The translations under genes and the position numbers were made by a program. This document shows positions 48,315 through 58,799 of a DNA stretch of 64,000 bases, piece by piece. The DNA comes from Alopecurus myosuroides (Eukaryota; Streptophyta; Magnoliopsida; Poales; Poaceae): the NCBI GenBank assembly GCA_028641055.1, contig CM054058.1:501039919-501103918 (forward strand), in the 5' to 3' direction. Below the pieces are notes generated by a model, which saw nothing but the letters and a program-made list of their open reading frames with translations, was not told where the DNA came from and ran no database searches. Each line of letters starts with the position of its first letter. Position 1 is the first letter of the stretch.

Positions 48315-48319
48315 AGAGT

Positions 48320-48786
48320 TGTTACAAATCGTAGGCGCTTAGTCGATCTACCGAGGAACAACCAATCAGCAAACATGACGACACCGAGATTTGGTAACGC
48401 AGTTCGGCGAACTCGCCTACATCTGCGGGGCATGACTATGGGCGCTCCTCCCCATCGATACCGCTGCACCGGCCGCCTTGGTCGCCGGCTTCCCTTGCGC
48501 GCCTGCTGCTATCAAGTCGCCATCGACGACAAGCCCGCCGAGGCAATACAGACGCACCAGATCTCAACGCCACGCCGGTCCGGCCGTCCCTGCCACGGGC
48601 GCCGGACCGTCCCCTCGTGATCTTGTGTCTAGCCTACCAGCTTTCGTCGTGTCTATTTGGACTACTCCCGGTGCCTTTATATATTAGGCCAGGTTACACG
48701 TGTCCGACTCAAACATCTAACCTTCCGTTTAATTACAAGTCCTAGCGTAGTCCTACTCGTACACATATTCGACATATATTCCAACA
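48320..48786 (-). repeat. TRIM 3' LTR (copy B)
   Basis: 467 bp, identical by eye to 15033-15499. Confidence 0.9.
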
Positions 48787-50579
48787 AACTCCACCTTGGC
48801 GAATATGCCCTTCGCCATGTTGAAGCCGTCATGCCGAATCTTTGTATACCTGGACTTGAACCATTAATCATGAGCTCAGCTGCTACTCCGTTGACTCTAT
48901 ATGACTCCACCTGCAACCGTACTTCCTTCCTTGTTTCACCACAGTCAATGCTCCCACGAAAATTAAGTTCTTCCTCACTCTTGTCTTGTACTCCCAACTC
49001 TCCGGAGTATCCGTGCACCGCCATCACACAACGATCATAAAGTCACCATATCGACAACGCCGTTGCATCGTCACCTTGGTAGCCTCGTCCTTGATCCATG
49101 TGAAAGTGAACAACTCACATATTAGGTGACACAAATAAGAGTTACCTGAACTCATCATTCTCGCTATTGTTGACTGCATCTCTGAAACCTTGAAGAAATT
49201 TCGCCGTTGCCTTAAGTCATCTCCAGTCAAATTCACAACTGTCTCATCACCGTTTTCGTAGATTCTCCATGGCCAACACTCATCCATCTCCATGGTCTTG
49301 ATAGATAGTTACCATCATGAATCCGTTACTCGCCAACACTGCTTCAGCACCCCTTGCACTCATGCCTGACCACATGTCTGACCGCTAGTGCCGTGGTCTG
49401 TCGCTGTGTCCCGTGCTTACCGCACACCTCGCCGCTATTACCGCGTCGAGCATCCGCAATCTTGGCCAAGATCTCAAGGGTCGCTAACCCACACCATCTC
49501 AGGCCCCACTGCAGATAACCATCAATCTACCCGACCGATGCCGAGTTCCACGTATCTCTCGAACCTTGACGTCCAGTCCGACCAACGTGCTTCTCGCCTT
49601 CCCGCTGACTAGGCTTCGACTCTCCGATATCTTACGCCGTAGCCCCTCCATCAGCCGAGTGGAATCTTTCGCGGACTCCAGCTCCACCTTCGACATGCCT
49701 CCATGGTAGATTGTCAGTCCACCCCGCGCCACGTCGAAGCGCGCATAACCATGCGCCGCGTGTTGCCACGCCACAGAATTCGGACACCATCAGCAGTCAC
49801 GCTCCTACGTCGTCATCGCCGATCTTTACCGTATTCTGCCCCGTCAGACCGTCCAGTCCAACCCAGCCGAGCGTATCCGACTGCGACCATGCTCCACCTT
49901 GCGCCTAGTACACACACATTGTCGTGCACCGTCCAACGCCTTGCATATGCATGATCCTCCATGTGCGTCTCCAATCCGCTGTCATCTGGATGAACAATGA
50001 ACACACAAAACAAAGAGCAACACAAAAAATAAAAATACCTTGGCAGCCTTCTTGTGTCCAAACGAAAAACAAATCAATTGTTTGTAGTCCCACACCCACA
50101 CGTGGCTTCTCCTTTGCATTTTTTTTTTCTTTTTGCTCTCAACTCATGTATGCACACCCGATCAATCCATCCATAGCAAGCTGATTCACCGATGCACATC
50201 TCCTTTTTTTTTACGAACAAATCTCTAGCACGCAAACTTGCAAAGCTTCCGATCGATCGGCCGGCCGGCTCGTGCCCAACCCCTGACTTGCCATCACGTG
50301 AGCATGCTGCCCACGCGCGCTTCCTGCGTGCCTCATGCACCTGGAAGTTGGTCGCTGCTTGCCGCTGGGCCTCTCGCCTGCTACGACGCCTGGGAGATCG
50401 GATCAATCCACTACACGCGCAAACTTGCCGATTTCTTCCTTGTCTTCCGAGAAATCCTAACCTCTGTCGACTTTATGAAAACACGCCGGAACAGCCGTAC
50501 GTCGCTCCACATCGAAGATCAGTTTTCTCAAAATCCTCTAGATCAACAAACCCGCCTCTGACCTGGCTCTGATACCACT

Positions 50580-51046
50580 TGTTACAAATCGTAGGCGCTT
50601 AGTCGATCTACCGAGGAACAACCAATCAGCAAACATGACGACACCGAGATTTGGTAACGCAGTTCGGCGAACTCGTCTACATCTGCGGGGCATGACTATG
50701 GGCGCTCCTCCCCATCGATACCGCTGCACCGGCCGCCTTGGTCGCCGGCTTCCCTTGCGCGCCTGCTGCTATCAAGTCGCCATCGACGACAAGCCCGCCG
50801 AGGCAATACAGACGCACCAGATCTCAACGCCACGCCGGTCCGGCCGTCCCTGCCACGGGCGCCGGACCGTCCCCTCGTGATCTTGTGTCTAGCCTACCAG
50901 CTTTCGTCGTGTCTATTTGGACTACTCCCGGTGCCTTTATATATTAGGCCAGGTTACACGTGTCCGACTCAAACATCTAACCTTCCGTTTAATTACAAGT
51001 CCTAGCGTAGTCCTACTCGTACACATATTCGACATATATTCCAACA
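50580..51046 (-). repeat. TRIM 5' LTR (copy B)
   Basis: 467 bp. One difference from 17293-17759 and one from 48320-48786. Confidence 0.9.
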
Positions 51047-51392
51047 AGAGTCTTCAAAGTCATGCCATATTGATAGGGAGTAGGGGCAGATTATTTACCT
51101 CGGTTCCGACACATTCTCATGCCATGTATTTTATGTAATTACTATCAAATCAAGAAAAATATAAGTGCAACTCGAAGACACCTTAAACAATTCAAACTGA
51201 ACTTGTGCATAAATAATAAATGATTCAAAATAAAAATAGGTAAGGGAACAAGAGGCAATCATATGCTCTCCAAGTTCCAGTCGTATGTGTAACATATAAT
51301 TTCTCCATTAAATTTCAGTGATGCGTCTATTATTAAGTAAGACAATTGGTTCCAGCCGCTATATAGTCATATTGAATACAACAAAAAGAAAT

Positions 51393-51910
51393 AAATGTGT
51401 ACATTTACACTTGGTAACATTATAACCAAATTAATCGGTGTAAGATGGTGCATAGACCTCAGCGTGCCCTTAGAAATATTTTGTTGATAAAATACAATTT
51501 TCCCTCTATTGACTCAAAGACTTGAGACCAGTAGAAAATGCATTTGTACTGTTCTAATATGGCTTCCAGAGCAAGAGTATGATTTTACTCAATTAGTATA
51601 AGGATTACAAACAGCCATATTGTGCAGATTTCAGGGGGCAGGATTTTAATTAAATGTGTACATTTACACTTGGTAACATTATAACCAAATTAATCGGTGT
51701 AAGATGGTGCATAGACCTCAGCGTGCCCTTAGAAATATTTTGTTGATAAAATACAATTTTCCCTCTATTGACTCAAAGACTTGAGACCAGTAGAAAATGC
51801 ATTTGTACTGTTCTAATATGGCTTCCAGAGCAAGAGTATGATTTTACTCAATTAGTATAAGGATTACAAACAGCCATATTGTGCAGATTTCAGGGGGCAG
51901 GATTTTAATT
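51393..51910. repeat. Perfect 2 x 259-bp tandem repeat (copy B)
   Basis: Units 51393-51651 and 51652-51910, matching copy A at offset 33287. Confidence 0.95.
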
Positions 51911-51982
51911 AAGTGACTTGAGTTGTCCAGACTTTTACCACAAGAAGTCATATTAAATTTTTGCAATCAATGAAGTCATATT

Positions 51983-52151
51983 AATTCTCTATATCCCAAG
52001 CCTTGTTCCTATCTAGTCTAGTTATTACACTAGTAATCAACAAGGAACGTTCAAAGTCAATCCCGTAAGGTTTTGCCCGTAAGTGTAGCATTGTTGATTG
52101 TCTTATCAAATTTGTGTTCATAATTCAATAATTAAAGTACACAACTACCAT
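51983..52151 (+). repeat. Second copy of the F-box 3' UTR
   Basis: Nearly the same sequence as 48000-48171 (starts AATTCTCTATATCCCAAGCC, ends ACAACTACCATA), about 4 kb downstream in direct orientation with a few substitutions. In copy A only the last part survives, at about 18712-18778. The pair brackets the TRIM and the 259-bp repeat, so the interval between them probably arose by an earlier local duplication. Confidence 0.85.
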
Positions 52152-52344
52152 ATTTTACATTCACTGCCGATACCCAATGACATGATGCATTTCTCCTTCA
52201 CAAAAAAAGCGAAGAAGAATAACGCCACTAGTCTCTTTACCTTTGATTGACCAACTTGTTGCAATACAAAGCAAGACATCAGATAGGGTGAACAGACTCA
52301 TTGGCCAAAGTTCCCGGGTCTGTCACCACATTCCTGGTTCATGC
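52152..52344. other. Short spacer before the plus-strand LTR (copy B)
   Basis: No gene. It differs from copy A (18779-18951) by about 5 % plus indels, including a CACATTCCTGGTTCATG segment absent from copy A. It marks the return to ordinary divergence right of the near-identical block. Confidence 0.6.
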
Positions 52345-52872
52345 TGACGTGGGCACACTCGCCGGGTCTGCGCCATGGGCCTACCAAGTATTAATCGTCT
52401 TAAGGCCTACTCGACGGCCCATTCGTCAAATCAAAGCCTAACCTCGACAAGGCCTACAACCGACCTACTGACGAATCGTTCAAACGACTGCTAAAGGAAA
52501 AAAAAACCTACCTTTTTACGTATCTAACATGTAAACCTACTTGGATACGACCACGATACCCTTCTATATAAAGGTTGCGAGGGGTTGCCGAGTAGGACAC
52601 ACTTCACACAATTTGTAACCTAGCCACCAAACGCTCCATTGGTCTAGCACGAAATTCAATCTGCGCAGTGGTCATTGTTGCACCTTGTAACCTCCAAATC
52701 AATAAAGATCACACAAGCAGGAGTACGGTTTTACCTCCACAAGGGCGCTGAATCCGGGTAAAACGGGTTTCTTCTCTTATTCAGCCGTCGAGTTCACCAG
52801 CGTGTATCTCTCTTTCTCTTCACGAAATCTGAGTATGTCATATAACGGATCTGTCGTGGTAACCCCACGACA
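52345..52872 (+). mobile_element. 5' LTR of the plus-strand LTR element (copy B)
   Basis: 528 bp, TGACGTGGGCAC...CCCCACGACA, with TATATAAAGG at 52565-52574 and AATAAA at 52701-52706. GTTGCCGCCGTCTGTGCGAA follows as primer-site relic. The internal region runs only to 53036, where the minus-strand Tat element is inserted. Confidence 0.82.
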
Positions 52873-53036
52873 GTTGCCGCCGTCTGTGCGAAAGACACGC
52901 GATGGAGTCACTATGTTGGCGGCTTCCAACTCGGTGAGTTGCAACTTGTCGACTCCTTCAGAATCGATGTTCTTCGGGTCGTTCGACTTCACCCCGAATC
53001 TGCCCATCTTCTGCCCAGCCTTCGACGCTCTCTAGG

Positions 53037-53542
53037 TGTCGATGATCCATATCAACAAATCCCTCGGGTGATCCGATAGGGTTTCGAGTAAGGAACGATG
53101 TAGGCGCTGGCGGATACGACGGCTAACGGGGGGCACGATTTTACCTAGGTTCGGGGCCCTCGTGGAGGTAATATCGTTACTCCTGCTTGTTTGTCTTTGT
53201 ATTATGGTGTTTTCTTACAATGGCGAGTGCGCTGGTCGAGAGATTGGATCTCCAGTTGTGGCTACAATGGTGTCAAAATCTAGATTGGATGTCCTCCCTC
53301 GGGCGGCTCTCCCAGCCCTTAAATAGGTGGCTGGGTCTCAAGCCGTACTCGGGGGGGGGGGGGGGGGTGTTACAAACCCTAGTTCTAGTCGGTGGAAATC
53401 TTCCATCTTGACCCGCAAGTCTTGCGTGTGGGCCGCTGCTGGACCTTCTAGAATCACGGGGTAGCTCTTCGTACTGGGCATTAGTGCTGGGCCTCAGACC
53501 GGGTAGGCTTATCCGATAGGCCTGGGAGTCATCCCCACGTCA
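53037..53542 (-). repeat. 3' LTR of the Tat element
   Basis: 506 bp with intact TG...CA ends on both strands (TGACGTGGGG and ATCGACA on the minus strand). A minus-strand TATTTAAGGG box lies at 53325-53316. A 17-G run on the plus strand lies at 53351-53367. Matches the solo LTR at 19650-20148. Confidence 0.92.
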
Positions 53543-53555
53543 GTAGCCCCCGAGT
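53543..53555 (-). other. Polypurine tract of the Tat element
   Basis: Minus strand ACTCGGGGGCTAC abuts the LTR start TGACGTGG. This is the expected site for plus-strand DNA priming during reverse transcription and fixes the element's orientation. Confidence 0.85.
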
Positions 53556-54186
53556 GTTTGTTCGACTGAGAATAGTCGAGTAAACACTCAAAGACCCGCT
53601 TCTGGATCTCGCGGCTGAATAGTCAAGGTTTTGACTTAATGGGCGTGTACCCTGTATGGAATATACTCGAGTATCGAGCGGTAATGCGCCTCGCGTCGGC
53701 TTTTTTCACAGAAGGGTATGGCTCAGTCGCTTGGCTCTCCAGAAGAGTACCTCCGACTCGAATCTTGGTAGGTGATCATTGCGACTGGGTCGTGGAGAAC
53801 TTACCGAGTCGAATTTAACCTTAAAAGGGGCACCCGGCGCGTCCGCTAGGATTTTTTTTCGTGTCGTTGACACGAAAAGTTTACCGGATTTTGCAGCTCG
53901 AGTTCGATCCCAAGCCCACAGGATAGATCCTTGGGTCTTACCTTCGTATTCGAAGAATATGACATCCGTATGTGCCACGACGGCCGAACGACCCGGGATT
54001 TTTTGAGTGATGTGTTCATACATCGTAATGTGGAGTTGTGGTATTTGCGGGAGCCGCGTACTCGCGATTCTCTCCTAGCTGCGCAGCGAGTGCTACCTCT
54101 TGTTCTTGATAATGGTGACAATCCTCGAGCGAGGTGAGCTTTTCCTCTGGGTTCATACGATAGATTTCGTGCTATGGGGTGTGCGA
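53556..54186. other. Internal non-coding region between polypurine tract and antisense promoter
   Basis: No convincing gene. It contains paired motifs around 'gtcgag-aaacactc' near 53575-53590 and GC-rich stretches that are probably upstream sequence of the antisense gene. Confidence 0.5.
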
Positions 54187-54464
54187 TGACGTCACCACGC
54201 ACACGCCTGCTCTCGATGGGACGTGAGGCAGTGAGGCATACGTGTAGAGCCCACCTTGTCAGCTTTTGACCGGAAACGTGCCGTTGTGCGCCGGTTTTCC
54301 CGCTGGACGTGTAGTAATTATGCACAATCTTGCGTTAAAGATCGTGCGGGGTAAACGCCCCCCGCCTCTTCGTTTCAGTCCGGCGTGTGGCAGCCGGGAT
54401 GCACGCCACGTGTGCTTCTTCCACGGAGATCAACGGCTCATAGTGGCCCAATGACAGTATAAAG
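54187..54464 (+). promoter_or_regulatory. Promoter of the antisense gene
   Basis: A TATAAAG box at 54458-54464 lies 92 bp before the ATG at 54556. Upstream are a perfect TGACGTCA palindrome (54187-54194, a bZIP-type site) and a CACGTG G-box near 54407. These are on the strand opposite to the retroelement's own LTR promoter. Confidence 0.6.
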
Positions 54465-55627
54465 AGCGGGTCTTAGGGAAAAGTTACTTTCCCCGGCTCT
54501 ATTCATCTTCTTCCTCCTCTAGAGCGTCCGCTTTCCTCTGCGAGAATGAGCTCCAATGGAGGGAGGAAAAAGCAAACGCACCGCGGCCGTGGCTTCCGGA
54601 AAAGATTTGGCCAGTACTTTCGCGGCTGCTCTAGTGAAGAGGAAGGGCGAATGGCGCCCGTCGATCATGACGAAGAAGAGCATCTCCGCAATGCAGAGGG
54701 AAGGACAGATTCCTCCTGAAGACTCAGGGCGCGTGCGGGTTCTGGCGAAAGGAGAGGAGGTTCCCTGCCCACGCGCCAACGAGCGCGTTGCCTTCTCAGA
54801 GCACGTTTTCCGAGGTTTGTCTTTTCCCCTCCACCCATTCCTTCTCGGGCTGCTGTATGTCTATGGTATACAGCTGCACGATCTTCCCCCCAACACGGTG
54901 CAGCACATTTCGTGCTTCATCATACTGTGTGAATGCTTCCTTGGCATTCGCCCAAATTGGGGGTTGTGGAAGGCTAACTTCCAGGTGAAGATTCACCGGG
55001 AGAAAGCTCCAGCGGGTGAGAAGGTTGGGGAGCTGTTAGCGACTGGAGGCTTTGGAATCCAGGCAAACCACGAGTTCCCGTATCTGGAGATGAACTTCGC
55101 CGAGTCAGCTCAGGGATGGCGTCGGAAGTGGTTCTACGTCCAGGACAATGACGTGGGTGGCGTTCCTAAATTCAAGCCATTCGCGATCTTGAAGCGAATA
55201 AAATCTTGGGCGCACAAGCAATCACCCGAAGAATCCAAGGCGACGTCTCCTCTACTCGCACTGGTTGCACGACTCCGATGGAAGGACCAGGGGAATCTAC
55301 TGAACAGGATCCACTTGGCGAGTGTCTTCCTATGCCGGAGGGTTCAGCCGCTGCAAGACAGGCCTACCACCCTGTGGGAGTTCTCGGGCGTCAACGACCT
55401 GAGATGGACATGCGATGATATTCTCTTGAACATTGAGTTCGAGAAGAAGATCACTGCCATCACCAGCTTGAAGAAGGGGGAGGACTACTCGCCATGTTCT
55501 TTCGTACCCTTCGACACTGAGCATCCTCCGAGTGATGTAAGTTTTTCCTTCTTCTTGTATTGTACTATTCTCTTTTTGAGTTCTTGTCGATTGAGTCTGT
55601 TTCTTCCTTGCCGCCTTCTCTTTGTAG

Positions 55628-55888
55628 AACCAGGACGTGGTGAAGTGCTACCCGCCACTTTCCGCGGACGACAGGTGCTCGGACCTTCTTGCGGGCAACT
55701 TCGAAGCCCCTGCCGACACTAGCGTCGAGAATGCGGAGTCGAGTGAAGAGCAGGAAGACGTGGAGGAGGAGGAAGAAGAGGACGACCTTCAACTTCGCCA
55801 CCACAAGCGCCACAGGGTGGAGGACGATGAGGTGACCTCTAAACACAAGTCCTTGAGCGAGGAAACTGTCGAGGAGATCGAACCCTAG
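55628..55888 (+). CDS. Exon 2 of the antisense gene, acidic tract
   Basis: Starts NQDVVKCYPPLSADDRCSDL after the TTTGTAG acceptor and contains a run of Glu and Asp (EDVEEEEEEDD). It ends at a TAG, after which the reading frame continues sensibly (PVQATPLNVLPPM) to a GTAAGT donor at 55984. The stop therefore looks like a later mutation. Confidence 0.75.
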   Translation, partial: NQDVVKCYPPLSADDRCSDLLAGNFEAPADTSVENAESSEEQEDVEEEEEEDDLQLRHHKRHRVEDDEVTSKHKSLSEETVEEIEP

Positions 55889-56333
55889 CCTGTTCAGGCG
55901 ACTCCCCTAAATGTGCTTCCGCCCATGATCCAGCTGTCAAAGATTTCCACTGCCTGGGACTTGGCTAACCTCGACGAGGAAGAGTAAGTTTCGTACTCTT
56001 ACGAGATGAAATTACCTCTTTATTTTCTGCTCTTAACTTTTGCTTAGTCTCGTGGTCATTGGCAGGGATCAGTTCGCGTCTTTTGCTTAGTCCGTGAAGC
56101 CGAAGGGAGTTTCCACGGGCCCTGCTTGAGTTCCAAGTCCTCTTCGACGACCTCCAAGCCCTACTAAGGTGGCTGATACTTCCGAGTATGCGATTCCTAA
56201 CTTGGCGGTCGAGCAGCCTTGGGATGTCGGGGCGTCTGCAAGCAAAGAGGTCTCAGCTAGTTCACCTGACTCTTTGTCAAACCCGAATGGCAAGGTAAGG
56301 CTTTCTTTTCTTCCAGTAATTGTTCTTTTTTTT

Positions 56334-56540
56334 ATCGGGTGCACGACAGTGCTCCCGATGGGAGTAGCCCCCAAGTCAGTGGTCGACTGTTTGCAGCCGG
56401 TCATAGACTCAAGTTGCGTCTTTGCTTTTACACCCTTTTTTATCTTGGTTTTTATCGGGTGCACGATAGTGCTACCGATGGGAGTAGCCCCCGAGTCTAT
56501 ATTCGACTGCGTGCAGTCGTGTATAGACTCAAGCAATACT
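56334..56540. repeat. 120-bp tandem repeat with polypurine-tract-like motif in an antisense-gene intron
   Basis: Two units, about 56334 and 56454, share 'atcgggtgcacga-agtgct-ccgatgggagtagccccc-agt'. On the minus strand each carries (A)CT(C/T)GGGGGCTAC, nearly the polypurine tract found at 53543-53555. A further similar motif lies at 58636-58645. Confidence 0.75.
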
Positions 56541-58471
56541 TTACTGACCCGCGAAATTTTTTGCAGGCCATCCTTGATTCCCTAGTCGCCTTCGGGCGTC
56601 GTCTTGCAGTGGCTGAGGTGGAATGCGTTTCTCTTCGCCAAGAGCGCGATCAATGTCTTCAAGACATCCGTTCTTCGAGAGGTGAGTTACCATATGATTC
56701 GCATCTCGACTTTGTTTCTTCTGGTTCCATCATTGTTGATGTGCTTGCATCGTGTTGCAAACGAGGCCGCCCGCGCTAACGGCAAGAAGACTGAGGCTCA
56801 GACTCAGAAGGATCTCGAGAAGGAGTTGGAGTCTACCCGAAGGGAGCTATATTCCACTCGCAAGGATGCAGCTGATCATCTTGTAGAATCTCGTGAGTCC
56901 CTGAAGCAGTTGCAGGATGCAGGTGTTGCCCATGACAACCAGCTGACTGACACCCTTTGTCCTACAGCTCAGGCTTTGGCGGGTATGCTATTTGTCCATT
57001 CGCGTTTTATCTTGTTACTTTCCCCTTCCTCTCGTGACTTGCTCCATTTTTCTGTAGATGCGCTTGGCGTTGCCTTGACGCTTCCTGTAGAGATTTGGGT
57101 AGATGCCTTAGCAGATGTGTGCACTCAGCTACAGGAGCATGGGAACAGGGCCTGCTTCTCTCTTCGTGACGCTTCTCGAGTGTTGTCGCAGCTGCATCAG
57201 TGATTTCTTGTGGGAACGCCAGTTCCATCGACCCTTGAGGGCCTCCTGCAAGTTTTCCTTGGTGAAGGAGATCTTCTTCAGGAGTACACTCTCGCCCAGA
57301 CCGAGTGCGGAGCCAAGACAGCCATCCAGTTTTCCTTGGCGCGCAACGTCTCGGGTGACATGTAGAAGGTGTACCCGGAGCTTCCTCGGTATGCCTTAGG
57401 AAAAAAGGTTGCGCTCCGACCTTTTGGCGACCGTGCTAAGAAGCTAGCGAAGATGCTTTCTGAGCTAGTTTCTCACAGCCGTGGTGCGAAACCTTCTGCG
57501 AGCGGGGCCACTTCTGGGAAGTCCGTTGCTCCTTAGGATAGATAATGTTTCTGCTTGTGTATGCCTGGCTATGTAATGAACCTTTTGGAAATATTCTATG
57601 CTTTACTTTCTAAGTGAAGGATTTAAAGTGTCAGCACTTGTTATTTTGCCTTACTTTGTATTCTCCCAATGGGAGTAGCCCGCTAGCACTCTAAGGTGTT
57701 TTCATCGTATAACGTCGAGTGATATTCAACCTTGTGACTGAAGTTGTCGTGTGTCCTATATTTTTTCCAGGTTGTGGACTCTGGCGGGGGATCATCGAGT
57801 GCTCCTGCTCCTTCGACTACTCCGTTGCTGACAGATACGAGTATGTTTCCTTCTCTTCATGGTTGTGTGGCTGATGGCGAGCATAAGCTGAAAGCTTTGC
57901 AAGGTGTGGCGGATGTTGCCAGATCCAAGCAGAAACTTGCCGCCGAGTGCGAGCAGTTTGTCATGGAGGAGTTGGCCAGTGTCGCGAAAAGTTTGCTCTA
58001 TAAGTCTTACAAGCCCCTGAGTCTGTTCAATGTTTTTTGCTTATGAAATTACGCTTTTTTGTCCCTGCAGTTGTCGAGCCTGATGGGGACATCCGAAGGT
58101 CATTGGGTGAACAATAGGGTAGCCTGCGAGTCGAGCTGCTCACATATTCATGCATGCAAATTTTGGTCTGATCGCAGCAGGGGTTTGTCTTGGCGACTTT
58201 GCAGTATCGACTAGTCAAGTACAGATTTTTGTTCAGTCCTGTAGAGAAGCCCTTTCCTCGGTTTATCAGACATTGTATCCGTTTGGTGTTATACCCGGAG
58301 CTCAGGTGGCCTTTGTCATTTGTGCGGCTGTGGCATCCTGATGTTAACTTCAACTCTGTGGTGCAGCTTCCCGTTACCCGAGGAGTGCCTGTAGATTTTG
58401 TTCCTCATTATGAGGTTGTGCGTCCTGCTGCTGAGCGTATTATTCGGTTAACTGCTGCTGAGACAGAGTGA

Positions 58472-58799
58472 TTGCTTCGGGAGAGTGCTGGTTGACAGTA
58501 GTTAGGTTGTTCGCCTTTTAAGGTGTATGGACCTTGTATATTATACGATGTATTTAAGGTGTATTAATGTGTATACCTTGTAACGTTGTAAATTTTTTGT
58601 GCGAAGGTACTCAATTTTTTTTATGCTAGTTTGGTGTAGCCCCCGTGTGTTGGGGTGTATTCCCTTGTTAGCATGTATTGGTGAAGAATAAAGATATGCG
58701 GCTAAGTAGTCTTTATAGTGATAGCTAAGAAGCCATGTTTTTATTGCGATGGTTGAGAAGCCATGTGTTTGCTCGAGTTACATTGTGGCTGAAACAACC
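58472..58799. other. Tail-to-tail spacer between the antisense gene and pol
   Basis: About 330 bp, AT-rich, containing AATAAA at 58687-58692 as a plausible poly(A) signal for the plus-strand antisense gene, and a purine-tract-like motif at 58636-58645. Confidence 0.6.
58687..58692 (+). terminator. Poly(A) signal of the antisense gene
   Basis: AATAAA about 215 bp after the last stop (58471). Placed just before the convergent end of pol, so the two transcription units meet tail to tail. Confidence 0.5.

Larger units (their letters stand above)
48315..51051 (-). mobile_element. TRIM-like LTR retrotransposon (copy B)
   Basis: Same insertion as 15028-17764, including AGAGT target duplications at 48315-48319 and 51047-51051, LTRs at 48320-48786 and 50580-51046, and the tRNA-Met primer site at 50566-50577. 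The two LTRs differ at one site that I found. Compared with copy A over the full 2.7 kb I see a single substitution (G at 50843 versus A at 17556). Confidence 0.92.
31548..53542. repeat. Segmental duplication, copy B
   Basis: Direct-orientation partner of 1-20148. It keeps the more complete versions of several features: the F-box gene, a whole Stowaway MITE at 45539-45661, about 300 bp at 40590-40900 that is missing from copy A, and the retroelement that is only a solo LTR in copy A. If this is a simple tandem duplication with a period near 31.5-33 kb, the 20149-31547 spacer belongs to the repeat unit. Its second copy would then lie beyond the retroelement, right of the window. Confidence 0.97.
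54556..58471 (+). pseudogene. Antisense spliced gene of the Tat element ('putative gypsy type transposon' family)
   Basis: Exon 1 (54556-55536, 327 codons) holds the family core: FPLHPFLLGLLYVYGIQLHD, NTVQHISCFIILCECFLG, PNWGLWKANFQVK and QGWRRKWFYVQD, as in Pfam Transposase_28 (PF04195). A phase-0 intron (55537-55627, GTAAGT...TTGTAG) leads to an exon with a glutamate-rich acidic tract. Later blocks, from 56066, about 56567, about 56762, 57059, 57771 and 58071 (the last to 58471), include a coiled coil (SLRQERDQCLQDIRSSR, KDLEKELESTRRELYSTRKD) and a C-terminal block ending LTAAETE. Stops interrupt it at 55886-55888, in the 56066 exon, near 57201 and elsewhere, so this copy is decayed. Its biochemical role is unknown. 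Despite the Pfam name I see no transposase catalytic motif. Confidence 0.85.

Noticed and set aside
54556..55536. Host gene interrupted by the retroelement
   Set aside because: The motifs belong to the retroelement-associated Transposase_28 family, and its position between pol and the 3' LTR is standard for Tat elements.
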